A stretch of DNA of 64,000 nt from Combretum micranthum (Eukaryota > Streptophyta > Magnoliopsida > Myrtales > Combretaceae): assembly GCA_024138025.1 (NCBI GenBank), contig JAMXBD010003394.1, positions 1 to 64,000 of the forward strand, given 5' to 3'. The position numbers were made by a program, and so were the translations under genes. Each line of letters begins with the position of its first letter. The stretch's first letter is position 1. Below are positions 13,310 to 24,850 of the stretch, piece after piece. The notes below the pieces were generated by a model. That model had not been told where the DNA came from, ran no database searches, and saw only the letters and a program-made list of their open reading frames with translations.

Positions 13310-13685
13310 AGGATAATGGCAAATCAAATACATGTACTTTCAACTTTTCGCAATTTAATATCTTATCTTTAGATTTTGAGAAATTAGTTGTTGTACTTTT
13401 AATATATGTGCGATTCAATATCTCTATTAAATGATATTTGAGGGATACTTATTTTGATGACAAGATAATGACAGATCAAATGCCTATACTTTTAATTTTT
13501 AGCAATTTAGTGTTGCATATTTAGAGTTTGGCAAATTTTTGTCAAGTGTATGTCATTATCCCATTATTAAAATAAATATCCATCTAATATTATTTGATGA
13601 AGATACTGAATCGCACATACTTTAAAAATAGAAGAACTAATTTATCAAAACATAAAAATAAAGCGCTAAAATGCTAAATATTTCT
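13310..13685. repeat. MITE-like repeat: direct plus inverted copies of a ~150-bp unit
   Basis: GATAATGGCAAATCAAAT (13312) and GATAATGACAGATCAAAT (13467) begin two direct copies of one unit. A third copy is inverted at about 13545-13680; for example ATATGTGCGATTCAATATC at 13404 has its complement GATACTGAATCGCACATAC at 13601. The whole can fold into a long imperfect hairpin. No coding capacity. Borders and target duplication are not clear. Confidence 0.55.
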
Positions 13686-14909
13686 TAATATTTAATACAA
13701 GTAATATGAAATTATGAGTGCATAACTCATGGTGATTGTTTAATAGCTGAGGATATAAAGAGTAAGAGGGTCATACTTACAAGTATAAATTAATCAATAA
13801 CGTGTTATAAATTTTGACATTCGTTTGCTTTATAAATCATAATTAACAATTTTTTTTATGTATTACTCACTATCACTATTATATATAAATATCGTTGATG
13901 ATTATTGACATTTATTTATATACTAATGAATTAATACGGTTAATTTTTTATTTTTTTATTTTCAATTAAAAGATGATAAGGTGAGCATACACAAAATATC
14001 AACGCACTTTCCGCGAAGCCACTCGTCCACGTCATTTTTACGGTTTGGACCACACTTTGGACTAACTTTCCAAGCTCGAATTGGAAACATTGCTTATAAA
14101 GAAGTGATGTTGTTGGGGTAAGTTAGCAAATGCGACTTAAAATATGATCAACTTATCATATTTGTATATTATTTGGACTAACCTATTATAAACGAACTTA
14201 TCATATTTACATCAATCTACCACATTTGTATTAAAACAGATCATATTCAAATAAGACGAACCTACAGCATCACATTTGGATCAACTTATCATAAATTAAA
14301 CCTATAACATTTGCACCAACTACCATATTTACTTTGAAACCTATAACATTGGGACGGAGTCCTTGTTTTAAATCATCATAACCACTTAACCCAATAATTT
14401 CTATATAAAGTGAGGAACCCTCCTAAGCAAATTGCAAGGGAAAAAAAGAAATTTCATAATATTTTACAGGCCAATGGATAAACGGTAATCTAGAGTAAAG
14501 GAATTGGCTCAAACCGAACCATGTAGCATATTTAGAGCTAATGAACAGTACCCTTTTAGGGACTGATAACCAGGCACAGGGAGTGGAAGACGACAAGTCA
14601 CACAATGCACAAACTCAACCTTACATTGCAAGGATAAAGTTAATGTAATCCTCTACATCCACGATACGAAATGCTTGTGCTCAGTCCTTTTTCTTCAAGA
14701 GGACATAGAGGATATGGATGATACTGATGGCCACATTGAGGAAGAAGACAACGAGTCGCAGGACCTATCAATGTACTTTTGAATCTTCTACCTGCACAAT
14801 CTCTTTCTCGAAACTTGACAAAATAGAATTGCAAAATTCATGGAAACTATCTCTCCTCATTAAACTTTTAAGGATCACTTAACCATAAAATGGGATTACA
14901 AAACTTACA
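13686..14909. other. Intergenic; possible eroded exon-like stretches near 14500-14800
   Basis: Short plus-strand stretches at about 14515-14640 and 14690-14780 read as acidic peptide separated by stops. I could not assign a family. The rest is AT-rich with several near-identical phrases on 'accta.aacattt' around 14200-14350. Confidence 0.3.
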
Positions 14910-15313
14910 CTGTGTTTGGATAGGAGGAAGTCGAAGGAAAGCGACTAAGGGTAAGAAAAATGGGGTGACATATTTGTGTTTGATAATTTTTATTTGAAGA
15001 GAAATGGAATGATACGAAGGGAAGAGAAAGAAAAGTGGAATCTGTCTTCTAACTCTCCAAATTTGGGTGGAAAGTGAGGAAATTGGAAGGAAATGGTATA
15101 CAAATATAAAAATATCCTTATAAAATTACTCTTACTAATTTTTCATAAAAATAATACAAAGATAATTTTATCATTGACTAACTTTATTTCTTTTCTTTTC
15201 ATTCCATTTCCTTCAAAAATTACAATATATAATTTCCACTCCTTTTCATTTTTACTTATTTCTTTCCATCGATTTCCTTTCATTTGCACTTTTGAGAAAG
15301 TCCCCAAACACAG
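14910..15313. repeat. MITE with CTGTGTTTGG / CCAAACACAG termini
   Basis: The ends CTGTGTTTGG and CCAAACACAG are perfect inverted repeats. The interior is A/G-rich on the left (GGAAGG, AGAAAG) and C/T-rich on the right (TTTCCTT, TTTCATT), so the arms pair over much of their length. Termini like these are common in plant hAT-type MITEs. I could not find a matching 8-bp target duplication. The small frame at 15093-15341 lies inside it and is not a gene. Confidence 0.6.
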
Positions 15314-15421
15314 CAAAACAATTATTGAGTTTTGTGTATGATAAAGTCATGGAGATAAGCAACGTAAAGAAGGCGGGGACAAGTGATTTATGACGAAAAT
15401 AATAGCCCTGTAAGGGATGAG

Positions 15422-15709
15422 TGTCAAATTTGATACCTAAATTTAGTTAAAAAAAAAAAAATCAATTTGATACTTAAATTTTGTTACTATCTTCCTAATA
15501 TCCAAGAATTTATTACCACCTTCTTAATACTATTTATTATCAAATTTTTACTAATTTCTTCCACATCAGAAAACAGTATAAACAGTACAAGTAAAATAAT
15601 AAAAGTAGCTAGAAAATGTTTCATTAAGTATTAAATTGATAATTAAATTGACTACTTTAAAATTTAGTACCAAATTGAATTTTTACACAAAGTTTTACCA
15701 AATTTGACA
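15422..15709. repeat. MITE-like repeat with TGTCAAATTTG / CAAATTTGACA termini
   Basis: The two 11-base termini are perfect inverted repeats 266 bases apart. The subterminal sequence also pairs loosely (TTGATACCTAAATTTAG against TTTAGTACCAAATTGAA). The interior is noncoding. Confidence 0.5.
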
Positions 15710-16432
15710 ATTTTTTCTCCCCCTTTGGAAAATAGGGTTGTAGAAACTAGTAAAGAGAGACCAAATGATGATTTTGGTACGGAAGTTCGATTATTGTTGA
15801 TGGAAAGATAAAGAAGAATCTACACAAATCCTCTCAAATAAATTCTAATCCAAGCAAATCCTCTCCCGACTGAATGGTCTCTTCAATGCTAAGGTAGGAT
15901 CAAGGCAAAAAGTCTCAATGAATGACAAGTAAAAATCATATTTAGGAAAACTTGACACTTCCAAGCAACTCCTTAACATTGTTAGTGAAGTGAACAACTA
16001 TGGAGACTTTAACTTCTAAAACATACTTTCCCGTATCCTTTTACCTTTTGATTTCTTTTTCCTTTCGCCATGATATATATCTGAAAATACGGGCTCACTG
16101 AGACTAGACAAGGATGTCGGCTCACTTTGCACAGGATGAGCATAAGCCTTCTTTGTCGAACAGGGCATTCTTAAACACAACTTCAATCATGGCGTGGAAG
16201 CCCAACACAAAATCCATTAATCAATAAGACAAAAAAGTTCGAAAATGTCGATCAACTTGCATTAAGATCAAAACTGCATATTTACATGAACATAGTTCAA
16301 GTCACTCATTCCTGCTCTATAAACCATCCAAATAAGAAAGTGGAACTAGAGGAACAACAATCCATAAAGCCAGAGTGGCCAACATAATTGTACGAACATA
16401 TGTACCTTCTTCAGTATCAAACTCTCATTTCA
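15710..16432. other. 3' flank of the phosphatase gene
   Basis: This lies downstream of the minus-strand phosphatase stop codon and must hold its 3' UTR. I see no clear AATAAA signal on the minus strand close to the stop, and nothing else recognisable. Confidence 0.4.
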
Positions 16433-19400
16433 TCAAATTGTAGCATACATCTCCTCATTCTTCACAGGTATCCAACCATGCCTAGCCATGGCCACATGCT
16501 TGGACCTAGAAATAACTCCAACAATATATCCCAAAAATGCCCCAAGGATCACTACCATTACACCCATGAAACATGACGGTGTGGACTCAACCACCTGAAG
16601 CTTGGGATCAACGCCATCAACATCACTACTTAGAGTTTGTCTTGACCCCATGATCTCCACCATATCATGCACCTTACCATCATGGTTTCCAACATAAGAC
16701 AATGTAAGCTTCTCCCTTGTAGCAACCAACCTTGTATACCCAAACTCACCACCACGGTACAATGACCACTTAGGCTGTGGATAGATCGGGTCTTTTGGGT
16801 GATCAGGCCTAGGTTCCCAAACAGGTTGCCAATCTTGTCCTCCCATACCAATGACAGCGTGGATTGGTAATGCCTCCCCATCCTCTCCAGCTGAGCCCAC
16901 ACATGTAAAGTTTTTCATCGGACAAAATCTTTCGTATCTATGCACATGACCCCACAAAACAAGGGTCACTTTGTTCTTAACAAAAAGTGGCTCAAGGTGC
17001 TCCATCATTCTCTCCCTCACAGGTGCATCTTTAGGAGCATAGCTCGAGGTGTACATTGGTCTATGTCCCTGCACGACAACAAAAGGCATCTTGTTCCTAT
17101 CAACAGACTCCAAATCGTGCTTTAGGAAATCATACTGCCTGCTGCCTGGTAGAAAATTTGTCTCAGTTGAAAAGTACACAAAATGAACAACCCCAACATC
17201 AAATGAATAGTATAGGTTCCTAGTTGCTGGGGCTCGGGTGCCTGTGGGTTCTGAAGAATTCCCAGGCATCTTGAATCTTAGACTGTATGGAACTCCACAT
17301 TCACCACCTCCATCTGTTTTGTACACATTTGTAGCCCATTCAGGTCTCCAAGGCTGCAAAGGCCAATCATACTCGTGGTTGCCAATGCACACATGGTAAG
17401 GAACATTTGCAGCAATAGGTTCAATTTGAGTGAAGAAATGGTCCCACACCCATGAATAGCCTCTAGCATAGCTGATGTCTCCAATATGGGAAATAAAAGT
17501 AGGCTTGTTGCCAAGAGCCTTGATATCACGGAGAATCCACTTGACTGTCGCTATACTTTCATCCTGTGTTCGGTAGAAAGTATTGTATGGTGTTGCAGTT
17601 CCCATGTCCCCAAAGATGAAAGCTACCGTTTCATGTGAATCTGGATCTCTTGAAACAAAGCTGTAAGTTGCACTCCAGCCTGCAGAGTCACTTCCAACCT
17701 GACATCAGAGCAGACCCACACTTGGAAGATGAGAAACATAACAAAACTAAAACATACGAAAGTTTCAGCCCTGAACATGCACATAAAGGTCAACCTTTTT
17801 GTTTTTTAACCTAGGAGTATACATAAAAATCAACTTGCTTAGTAAATTAGGGAAATCACAACTATGATATTAGAAAGGCGACAAGACCATGTTATAACAA
17901 TGTAAATATCAAGAATTTCTACTACAAAGCAATTTACGTAAGCATGCCCAGTTGACTTTTGCAGCAATTTTCTGTGTGCATTGTAGAGTGAAAACACATC
18001 TACCAATTTTGATAAAAAAACTTACAAATTAAAAAAAAAGATGACTAGGTTAATAATGTTGTATCGCATGTAGTACATAGGATACCAAGTTTTGCTCAAA
18101 TATTGCATTTCCAACATGCAATATAACAATGTAGTCTGACAAACTTTTGAAAAAACCTATATTGCATAACCAACATGCTATATAGGTCTAAATGTGCATC
18201 ACATATTGACCATGCAATACACATGATCGCATGTTCGCCATGCAATACATGTTGAATAACTACACATATATCCCATGTTCAACATGCGATATACAAAAAA
18301 ACCCTATATCGCATGTTCTCAACATGCAATGTAACGATGGTGGTTACGTTATTATTTTTATCTAAGTTGTACCTATGTAAATTTTTTTTTAAATGACTGT
18401 TAAACATGAAATAATTCCATGAATTGTAGGCCAAACAAAGATTGTATATATCTGACAGTGAGCAAAAAGCTGTGGAATGGATTTAAAAAGCTTACTAATG
18501 ATGAGAGTTGAGCAACAAAAGATCTATATGAGCATATCATTTACATAAGCAAATATGTGAATCTTGAAGCTATCTACAGCATTTATCGAAAAGGGAATAT
18601 TATGTTGAAACACTATTATATCCACTATCCATTAATAAAAAACATTGAAGCTCCATCCACCATTAGTATTTTATTTCATAGCAAAGCAAGTAAACTTAGA
18701 AAGAGAGGATTCAACCTCATTAGAATGAATAACCAAGGCCTCCTAAACCATGAGATTTATAATCTTTGCACTCTATAATACTGAAACTAACTCAAATGAG
18801 AAAACCTTCCGAAATACTGAAATTGTGACTTTTGATGCATTTCAGAATAGTTAAGCAGTTGTCTTTACAGTTCTTTAGAAGATGCTTATGATCCTTAACA
18901 AGGAAAATTTCAACCCATCAACCAGCAACATCATTCATGGCTGAAGTAAGTAATTCTAGATTCACGGATTCACGACTCATAAATTGACATCCACATAATG
19001 TAAACCCACTTTTGTAAGATAAAATATATCTCACTAAATGATCAGTAGGGAATAGGGATTAACTAGTTGAGAAAGTGACTCAGGCCATTCCCAGAATTCA
19101 TTTACTCTGGTTCTGATCTTAGTAAAATCAAAGAAACCCAATCTTACTTAAAGTAAATTGTCCAGTTGAGTTGATATTTCATGGCCATATGAAAACCTGA
19201 ACCTAGCATCTAAGTGATCAACACAGTAAATATATATCTGATATGGGACAACTAGAATTGAATTCATGACAGCAATTGACATTTACCTGATAATAATACC
19301 TAACACCTCTCTTTAAACCTTTCATGACAGCATCATGAATCCAACCAGGATCTCTCCACCCAACACTCTCATTAGCCGGACTATCACACATGTCTTCTCT

Positions 19401-20057
19401 CTCATACCTCTCCACACGTGTCACTTCCCTCCCTTCCCACTCTCCTCCTCCACCTCCTCCTCTTCTTCTTCCTCCTTCCTTTCTCCTTCCATACCTTACA
19501 TACCTCTCCCCTCCATCGCCAGCCACAAACACCACCCTCATCTCATCAAACCGGTCCGTAAACGCCAAGTGGATCTGCTCCGCCCCATGACCCATCCCAT
19601 ACCCGACCTCTTCCGACCCAGCAAGGAAGTGGTCCGACCCGGGTATGGGGTTGTTATCGTGGTCAAGCCGGGTTGGGTCGACCTCGGACTCGGACCATCG
19701 AAAGACCCGGAAGGTATAGTTGGACCTGAGGTTGGGTATGGGGAGGGAAGCTGAGCCCGATCCGGACGAGATATAATTCGGGTCGGAAGAAAGGAAGACA
19801 TAGCCGATGAAGTGGTCGTGGGGTGAGTCGGGAGGTGAGTAGATGCCAAGCCAGTCGAGTTTGGAAGGTGAGTCAATTCCGGACCAATGGACGTGAACTG
19901 TGTCCCCTGATTTAGACAGGGTCTTCGGTGAAACGGATAGGGCTACGCCCGACCCTGGACCCGATTGAGCGAATGTTAACGAGCAGGATGGTGCGTTAAG
20001 ATTGATTAAGAGAGTGATTGTGATTACTGTAAGAAATGGAGTTGGTGGAATTCTCAT
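16433..20057 (-). CDS. PAP2: Purple acid phosphatase, PAP2/PAP9 type, membrane-anchored (two exons)
   Basis: Spliced CDS: exon 1 20057-19287 (257 codons, phase 0) and exon 2 17698-16433, total 678 residues. The donor is CAG|GTAAAT and the acceptor GTCAG|GTTGG, giving [13 protein letters not shown], as expected for the family. Residues 1-30 form a hydrophobic signal peptide; an N-terminal fibronectin-like PAP domain follows (about 40-260), then the metallophosphatase domain (about 280-560). All seven metal ligands of the PAP signature are visible: D288 (GDMG), D331 and Y334 (GDISY), N364 (GNHE), H469 (VVVQGH), H508 and H510 (GHVH). The C-terminus has a hydrophobic span (about 632-654) and a short basic tail. 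AtPAP2 and AtPAP9, of about 650 residues, share this anchor, and in AtPAP2 it targets chloroplast and mitochondrial outer membranes. Family role: phosphate ester hydrolysis with an Fe-containing dimetal site. Odd point: a Gly/Arg-rich insert at residues 191-210. The PAP2 versus PAP9 choice is not resolved. Confidence 0.95.
17699..19286 (-). other. Single intron of the PAP2-like gene
   Basis: It is 1588 bases, GT..AG, phase 0. It holds the palindromic repeat cluster at 18060-18340. One-intron structure at this point agrees with the join of the N-terminal and catalytic domains. Confidence 0.9.
18060..18340. repeat. Intronic cluster of CATGC-based short palindromic repeats
   Basis: Variants of TATYGCATGTT and AACATGCRATAT occur about ten times in 280 bases, in both orientations, for example at 18066, 18114, 18163, 18206, 18229, 18275, 18307 and 18322. 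Adjacent pairs form short inverted repeats. It looks like a decayed MITE or minisatellite inserted in the intron. Confidence 0.55.
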
Positions 20058-20166
20058 ACTGATAATGGTCGCCCGGGACGTACGGAAGTGAGAAAGTTTT
20101 TTTTTTTTTTTGGCCTAAAGTGAGAAGGATCGTATGGTATACTATAGTTTTAGTTTGTTTATAGGA

Positions 20167-20174
20167 TTTATATA
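20167..20174 (-). promoter_or_regulatory. Likely TATA box of the PAP2-like gene
   Basis: TATATAAA on the minus strand lies 110 bases upstream of the ATG at 20057, which would give a 5' UTR of roughly 80 bases. A poly-T run on the plus strand (20098-20112) falls in this leader. No other TATA candidate lies closer. Confidence 0.5.
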
Positions 20175-21109
20175 CACGCGCGCGCTCATTTATCTTTTCA
20201 TATTATCCAATTGAGCAACTTTAAAGCTTCTTATACCCAGCAAATCCCTTTGTTAGTGGATCCTTGAAGAGAGTCATTTAATAATTTTTTAAAAGTTTTT
20301 TAATTATCACGTGGCATATTTCATCAATAAAAATAAAAAAAATTATTTTTTAAGTTACTTATGTAAAAAAATTTAATATAAATTCTTGTATCAAATAACT
20401 TTTCTAATAACTCATTTATTGGTTTTTTCAGTTACCTAGTATCGAATCTCGTATCAAACAACTTCATTAAAATTGTTCTTATATTGCAGTGGAAGAATTC
20501 ATTTTTAGCGTCTTTCATCTGTAATTTCAAAATACAATTTTTATTTATATATTTTATAAATACATAACACGCCAACAAGTGGACCTGGAAATATATTCAC
20601 GGAAATTGAAAGTTTTATGATGTTGCAGTGGATTAGGAAGATATGTCCAAACTCTAATTGCTCTGTATAATTATTTTAAAATTAAAAATAAGAAGAAGTA
20701 ATATATTAACATATATACTAATCACTTTAATATTACAGCTTTATATCTATATATTTTTAGGGTTAAAACAGGAGTGGTCGTCTGCTATATTATTTAATAT
20801 AGGGTTGAATGAATTATCTAGGAATATTTTAACCATTCGCATCTTATCTTTTTTTGGACTGTGGTTTTGTTGTTGCGTGGAGTAATGAGCATTTGCCAAC
20901 GACGAAACTTGCAGGCAAATAAGAAATTCTTGTCGTGTTTGTTGATTTATAAATTATAATTGCATTACCTGTGACTTGTGTCTTTAATTACTTCTTCGAC
21001 AACTTGATCGACTTGAGCTGAATCCATTTCATTCCGTGGGCCAAAGAAAACATTCAATTTGAATCTGGTAAAACTCCTTTGTTGCCCGTGCCAATTAGTT
21101 TTATAAAAA
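20175..21109. other. Intergenic, upstream of PAP2-like gene
   Basis: It begins with a short (CG/CA) alternating run, ACACGCGCGCGC, at 20173-20184. Beyond that it is AT-rich with no gene seen. Confidence 0.4.
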
Positions 21110-21480
21110 CCGGGTGGAGATCGAAGTGCAGCTGGTTTATCAACTATTTGAGTTTGTCTTAATATTTACTTGAATTTGATTTAAAAATAATTGAGTTAAG
21201 CTCAAGTTATTCGAATAGTTTATCAAACAGAGCCTAACTTTCATATTTAGCTCAAACCAAATATAAATGTTAATCGAATTCTAATCGAGTTCAAGTATTA
21301 ATATAATTTTAATTAGAATTTAATATATTTAGCCTAAACGAGCTTAATTGAGTTAAACCTAAAAATATATAGTATTACTTTGAATTGAATTCGAGCTTAA
21401 AATCTTAAGCTCGATCGAACTCAAATCGAACTTAAGCTTTAAAGTTTTGAGTCCAACTCGAATTCAAGCTCAATACTATA
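21110..21480. repeat. Repeat rich in GAGCTTAA / TTAAGCTC phrases
   Basis: Phrases such as TTAAGCTCAAG, CGAGCTTAA, TTCGAGCTTAA and TTAAGCTCGATCG recur in both orientations. This resembles the interior of non-autonomous hAT-like elements in plants. Ends are not defined. Confidence 0.35.
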
Positions 21481-21506
21481 CCATCTTAAGATTGCTTATT
21501 TGTTAG

Positions 21507-21694
21507 CAAATTACAGATACAAACATTTTTTTCTAATAAATTATTTATAAAGAATTAGATACAGATAAAAAATGGTTAGCAGTTCTCATTAAAAGATCAA
21601 ATAGATCAAATATAAATATAAATCGGATATATTTATACATATTATATTAAAAAAATATAGTACGGATAAAAAATAGACTATACAAATAGACCCT
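21507..21694. repeat. MITE copy related to the one at 26596-26818
   Basis: It shares with 26596-26818 the phrases TAATAAATTATTTAT, AGTTCTCAT.AAAAGATCAAAT, and the end ACAAATAGACCC against CAAACAGACCC. The left terminal GGGTCTGTTTG is degraded here. Confidence 0.5.
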
Positions 21695-24500
21695 TAATTT
21701 TTTTCATTTTTTTGACTAAAAACTGAAAGAGAGAAGGAGAAAAAGAAGAAACCCATGTCAAAACACCTAACGTGGGTGTTTAACATGAGACCTTCATCCT
21801 TTAGATTTTAAAGACACACACTCACGACCTATGTGAGACTAAAAGCCCCACAATCGGAGTCCCTAGTATGCGCTAAGCACTTCCACATGATTCCCGAATA
21901 GATAACTATGTGAGCAGACCCTCAATTTGACTCAACTAATTTGCAGCTTCATTTAGGTAATGGACTCGAGTTTAGTTCAGGAGCACTTTAAAGTGTCCAA
22001 ACCACCACAAAACGAAATTAAGTAAAGAGAATCAGGATGTGTTTTCAAATGATGTCTCGTTGACGTCTCATTCGATCACTGCAAAGCGTAAATGGGAGAT
22101 GAATAAAAGATTCTCGCTAAATAGTCTTTCTTATGGTGAAGCTATAAGCAATGAAACCTATTTGGCAGAATAAATAAACCATGAGGGATTGTCCTCTTAA
22201 ATAGAGAAGCAATTTCATCCTAAAAATTAGGTTATCTTCGTTTTCAACTGAAAAGATATATAGAGGAAGTATGATAGAATAGAAAATTTTCTTTGTAAAT
22301 AAATATTTACAGAATATTTATCTATTAGGGGTTTAAAAGTGAAATTATGATATGCAAAATATGTGCTTCGCATAAAAGGTAAAGAGAAAGCAAATTATTT
22401 ACTAATGCCCATTAAATTGCATGGCTGTGTTGTAAATACCTTTTTTCTTATTATTTTATTATACTACGAACATTTGGACATTGCCCACAAAAGAAAACAA
22501 AAAGCCATTTTGGACCATAAACAAAAACCACCGCAACCATCATTTCTAACAACATTAGTCTTTTGCCTATCCTCCTTGTACGAACCATAACTAGCAATAT
22601 CCTGCTGCAACAGACGACAAACAACTCTCAGGTGGGTCGCATTGCATCTGCAACTGCATTTAATTCTCTAGGGACTTGATTTATTCATATAATAAATATA
22701 ATAATTAAAAATAATAATATGAGAATCATCTTACATGGATTAGAATACGAGTTTCCTATGCTAGCAAGTCTTATGGAACTATGATGAAGATAAACCAGTT
22801 TCATGGTTGGAAACAAGTCCGAACAAGGTCAAAACAAAACTATGCATTGATGAATGGTGACCCTGCGCAAATTGCCCTGCGCATCACCTGGACATAGTAT
22901 TTTAAATCTAAAAACTATAATAGGATTAGGAACGAAGACACAACAACGGATTAAAATTTTCACAACCAGATAAAGGTTGGGAAGGCAGCAAGTGGTGCAT
23001 GTGTCCTCTCAGGAAAACACTCGGAAGATGGGATTTCAGGTACCAAACAGCTAAATTAACAAAATGAGAACACTAACGTTGAATTTAGGATGATTTTTCT
23101 TAATCTTAAAATTGGCACTATATATAAGGACTGTCCATTAACAATTTTGACCAATAGGAATGCAAGTCTTACAGTTTACAACATCTGAAGCCATAGCTCC
23201 TCTGATCAAGACTGATTTCTTCCATGTTTTTCCAGTAATGAAAGACCACCAAAAGAATAGCATTAAGGACTACAGGCACTTCAAAACAGACAGGTTAGGT
23301 CTGTTAAACAAGCCCCCTTTAATTGCATCAGTGTTAGCCTGTTCATTTGGCATATTGCCCTTTTCATTGAAAAGTTGGCCACCAATTTGCCACTCAGGAT
23401 ATTGGAGTTTCAACAAGAAGGGCAACATTATGTGTCTTATGTTCCACTCGCCTAAACATCCAAGGCTTCACCTAGCCTCCGGTAATAGAACCACCATATA
23501 CCTGTCTTTCCATATAACCTCCATTCCGTTCCTGCAATGAGAATAATTAAACTAAGTGAATTTACTTAATTCAAAGAACTTACTTGATGTATGCAGGAGT
23601 TCACAAATAGATTTAACCAAGAAAGTTATCAAACTCAAAACTATATGCCACCGCTTGGCCCATTTGAATCATGTAAGTCGCGATTTAACGAGTGCAAGTA
23701 ACACTATATTTTATGTTTCTAATTGTGTCTTATTAGACCAATAATTAGAAAACTTCATATAAACTGTGGAAAGGAAGGAAACTCGATATTTCTTATTTTC
23801 ACACATTTGGGTATCAATTTTTGTGCTTAATAATGGGAAAACTCCCTGTAAAACTCAGCATTGGTCATTACAGTTCATTGGAAAACAATATTGTCTCTCA
23901 ACGAGTAAAAGTTTGCAGCCACTAACCGGGAACGTCCTTTTGGCTGCATGATGCAACATTTACCAAGTAAGACACATAAACTGAAGAGATACAAAGCTGT
24001 TTATTGTAAGATTCAAAGACATCGAATATGATGCCTAACATCTATTACAAGTTCATCAATATAGCGACCAAAAAAAAAAAAAAAACATTTTTGGTCAAAA
24101 CAATATTAGTATATATGCTAGATGAAAAATGGGCCAAGTTACCATAAGAACGAATCCAGATTTTTATAGAAACTTGGAAGAAAAACCAACCTTACAAGAA
24201 TGAATCGTCCAATCGACATGCATATTAAGCTTGGCCAGATGAAACTCGAATTTGTCTTCTAATCCCATTTCAACTCATATTCTGCTTCAAATTCAACTTA
24301 ATTCTCATTTCCATCAGCATTTTATCCAATATTCTCTTCAAAAATTGATGCTTTCATATCTGTAGAACTACAGCATATCATCAAGATCCAATTAATTCTC
24401 AGCATAACTATTAACAATCAAGATTATTGAAGAAAAAACACTGCTTCTAACATTAACAAAGTTTAGGTGCGAATGAAAAAAGCACCAATATGAATTTATA
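21695..24500. other. Intergenic, no gene recognised
   Basis: The longest frame, 23160-23540 (126 codons, plus), has no family I can recognise and no supporting start context. On the minus strand a splice-acceptor-like TTGCAG near 23535 is followed by a short open stretch; this could be a terminal exon, but it has no partner exon I can see. A poly-A run lies at 24071-24086. Confidence 0.35.
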
Positions 24501-24510
24501 ATCACTTTTA

Positions 24511-24844
24511 CCTCATAAAACACTATTCTTTAAACCTTTCACAACAACATCATTCAACCCAACCTGTATCTCTCCACCCATCAAACTCTCTTCAGCCAGA
24601 CCAATGATTATCTTCTCTACTATACCTCCCCATATGTGTCATCTCCACAACTTTGCTGTCTCTCTTTTTCTTCTCTCCACCTCCCACACCTCTCCCCTCC
24701 ATTACCCACCACTAGCTTTGATCTCATCTCATCAACCAGATAGATGAACACCAAGTCCATCTTCTCCAACCGACGACTAGACATAAACCTGTTATTATCC
24801 AACCCAGTGTGATGAAATGAGGGGTAAATGGCTTTCATTGGCAA
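24511..24844 (-). pseudogene. Truncated duplicate of PAP exon 1 (3' part)
   Basis: The minus-strand sequence matches the last part of exon 1 of the PAP gene at 19287-20057. Shared plus-strand blocks include TCTTTAAACCTTTCA (24529 and 19309), ATCTCTCCACCCA (24568 and 19350), and CTCATCTCATCAA (24724 and 19537). The peptide reads GLDNNRF, then VDEMRSKLVVGNGGERCGR, against PAP residues DHDNNP and [19 protein letters not shown]. Similarity runs over the exon 1 donor site (TTTTACCTCATAA against ATTTACCTGATAA), so it is a DNA-level copy and not a retrocopy. It lacks the rest of the gene and has an internal deletion around the Gly/Arg stretch. It sits 6 bases from the stop of the PPR pseudogene on the same strand. 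Confidence 0.75.
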
Positions 24845-24850
24845 CCCTTA

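Noticed and set aside
14515..14780. Acidic exon-like pieces, plus strand, that briefly suggested a chromatin-protein domain
   Set aside because: The pieces are short, in different frames and separated by stops. The resemblance was too weak to name.
19335..19754. Open frames opposite PAP exon 1
   Set aside because: They are antisense shadows of a GC-rich coding exon whose real frame has clear family motifs.
23160..23540. 126-codon frame, plus strand, and a minus-strand exon-like piece near 23470-23535
   Set aside because: No recognisable family, no start context, no partner exon or promoter. I could not support either as a gene.
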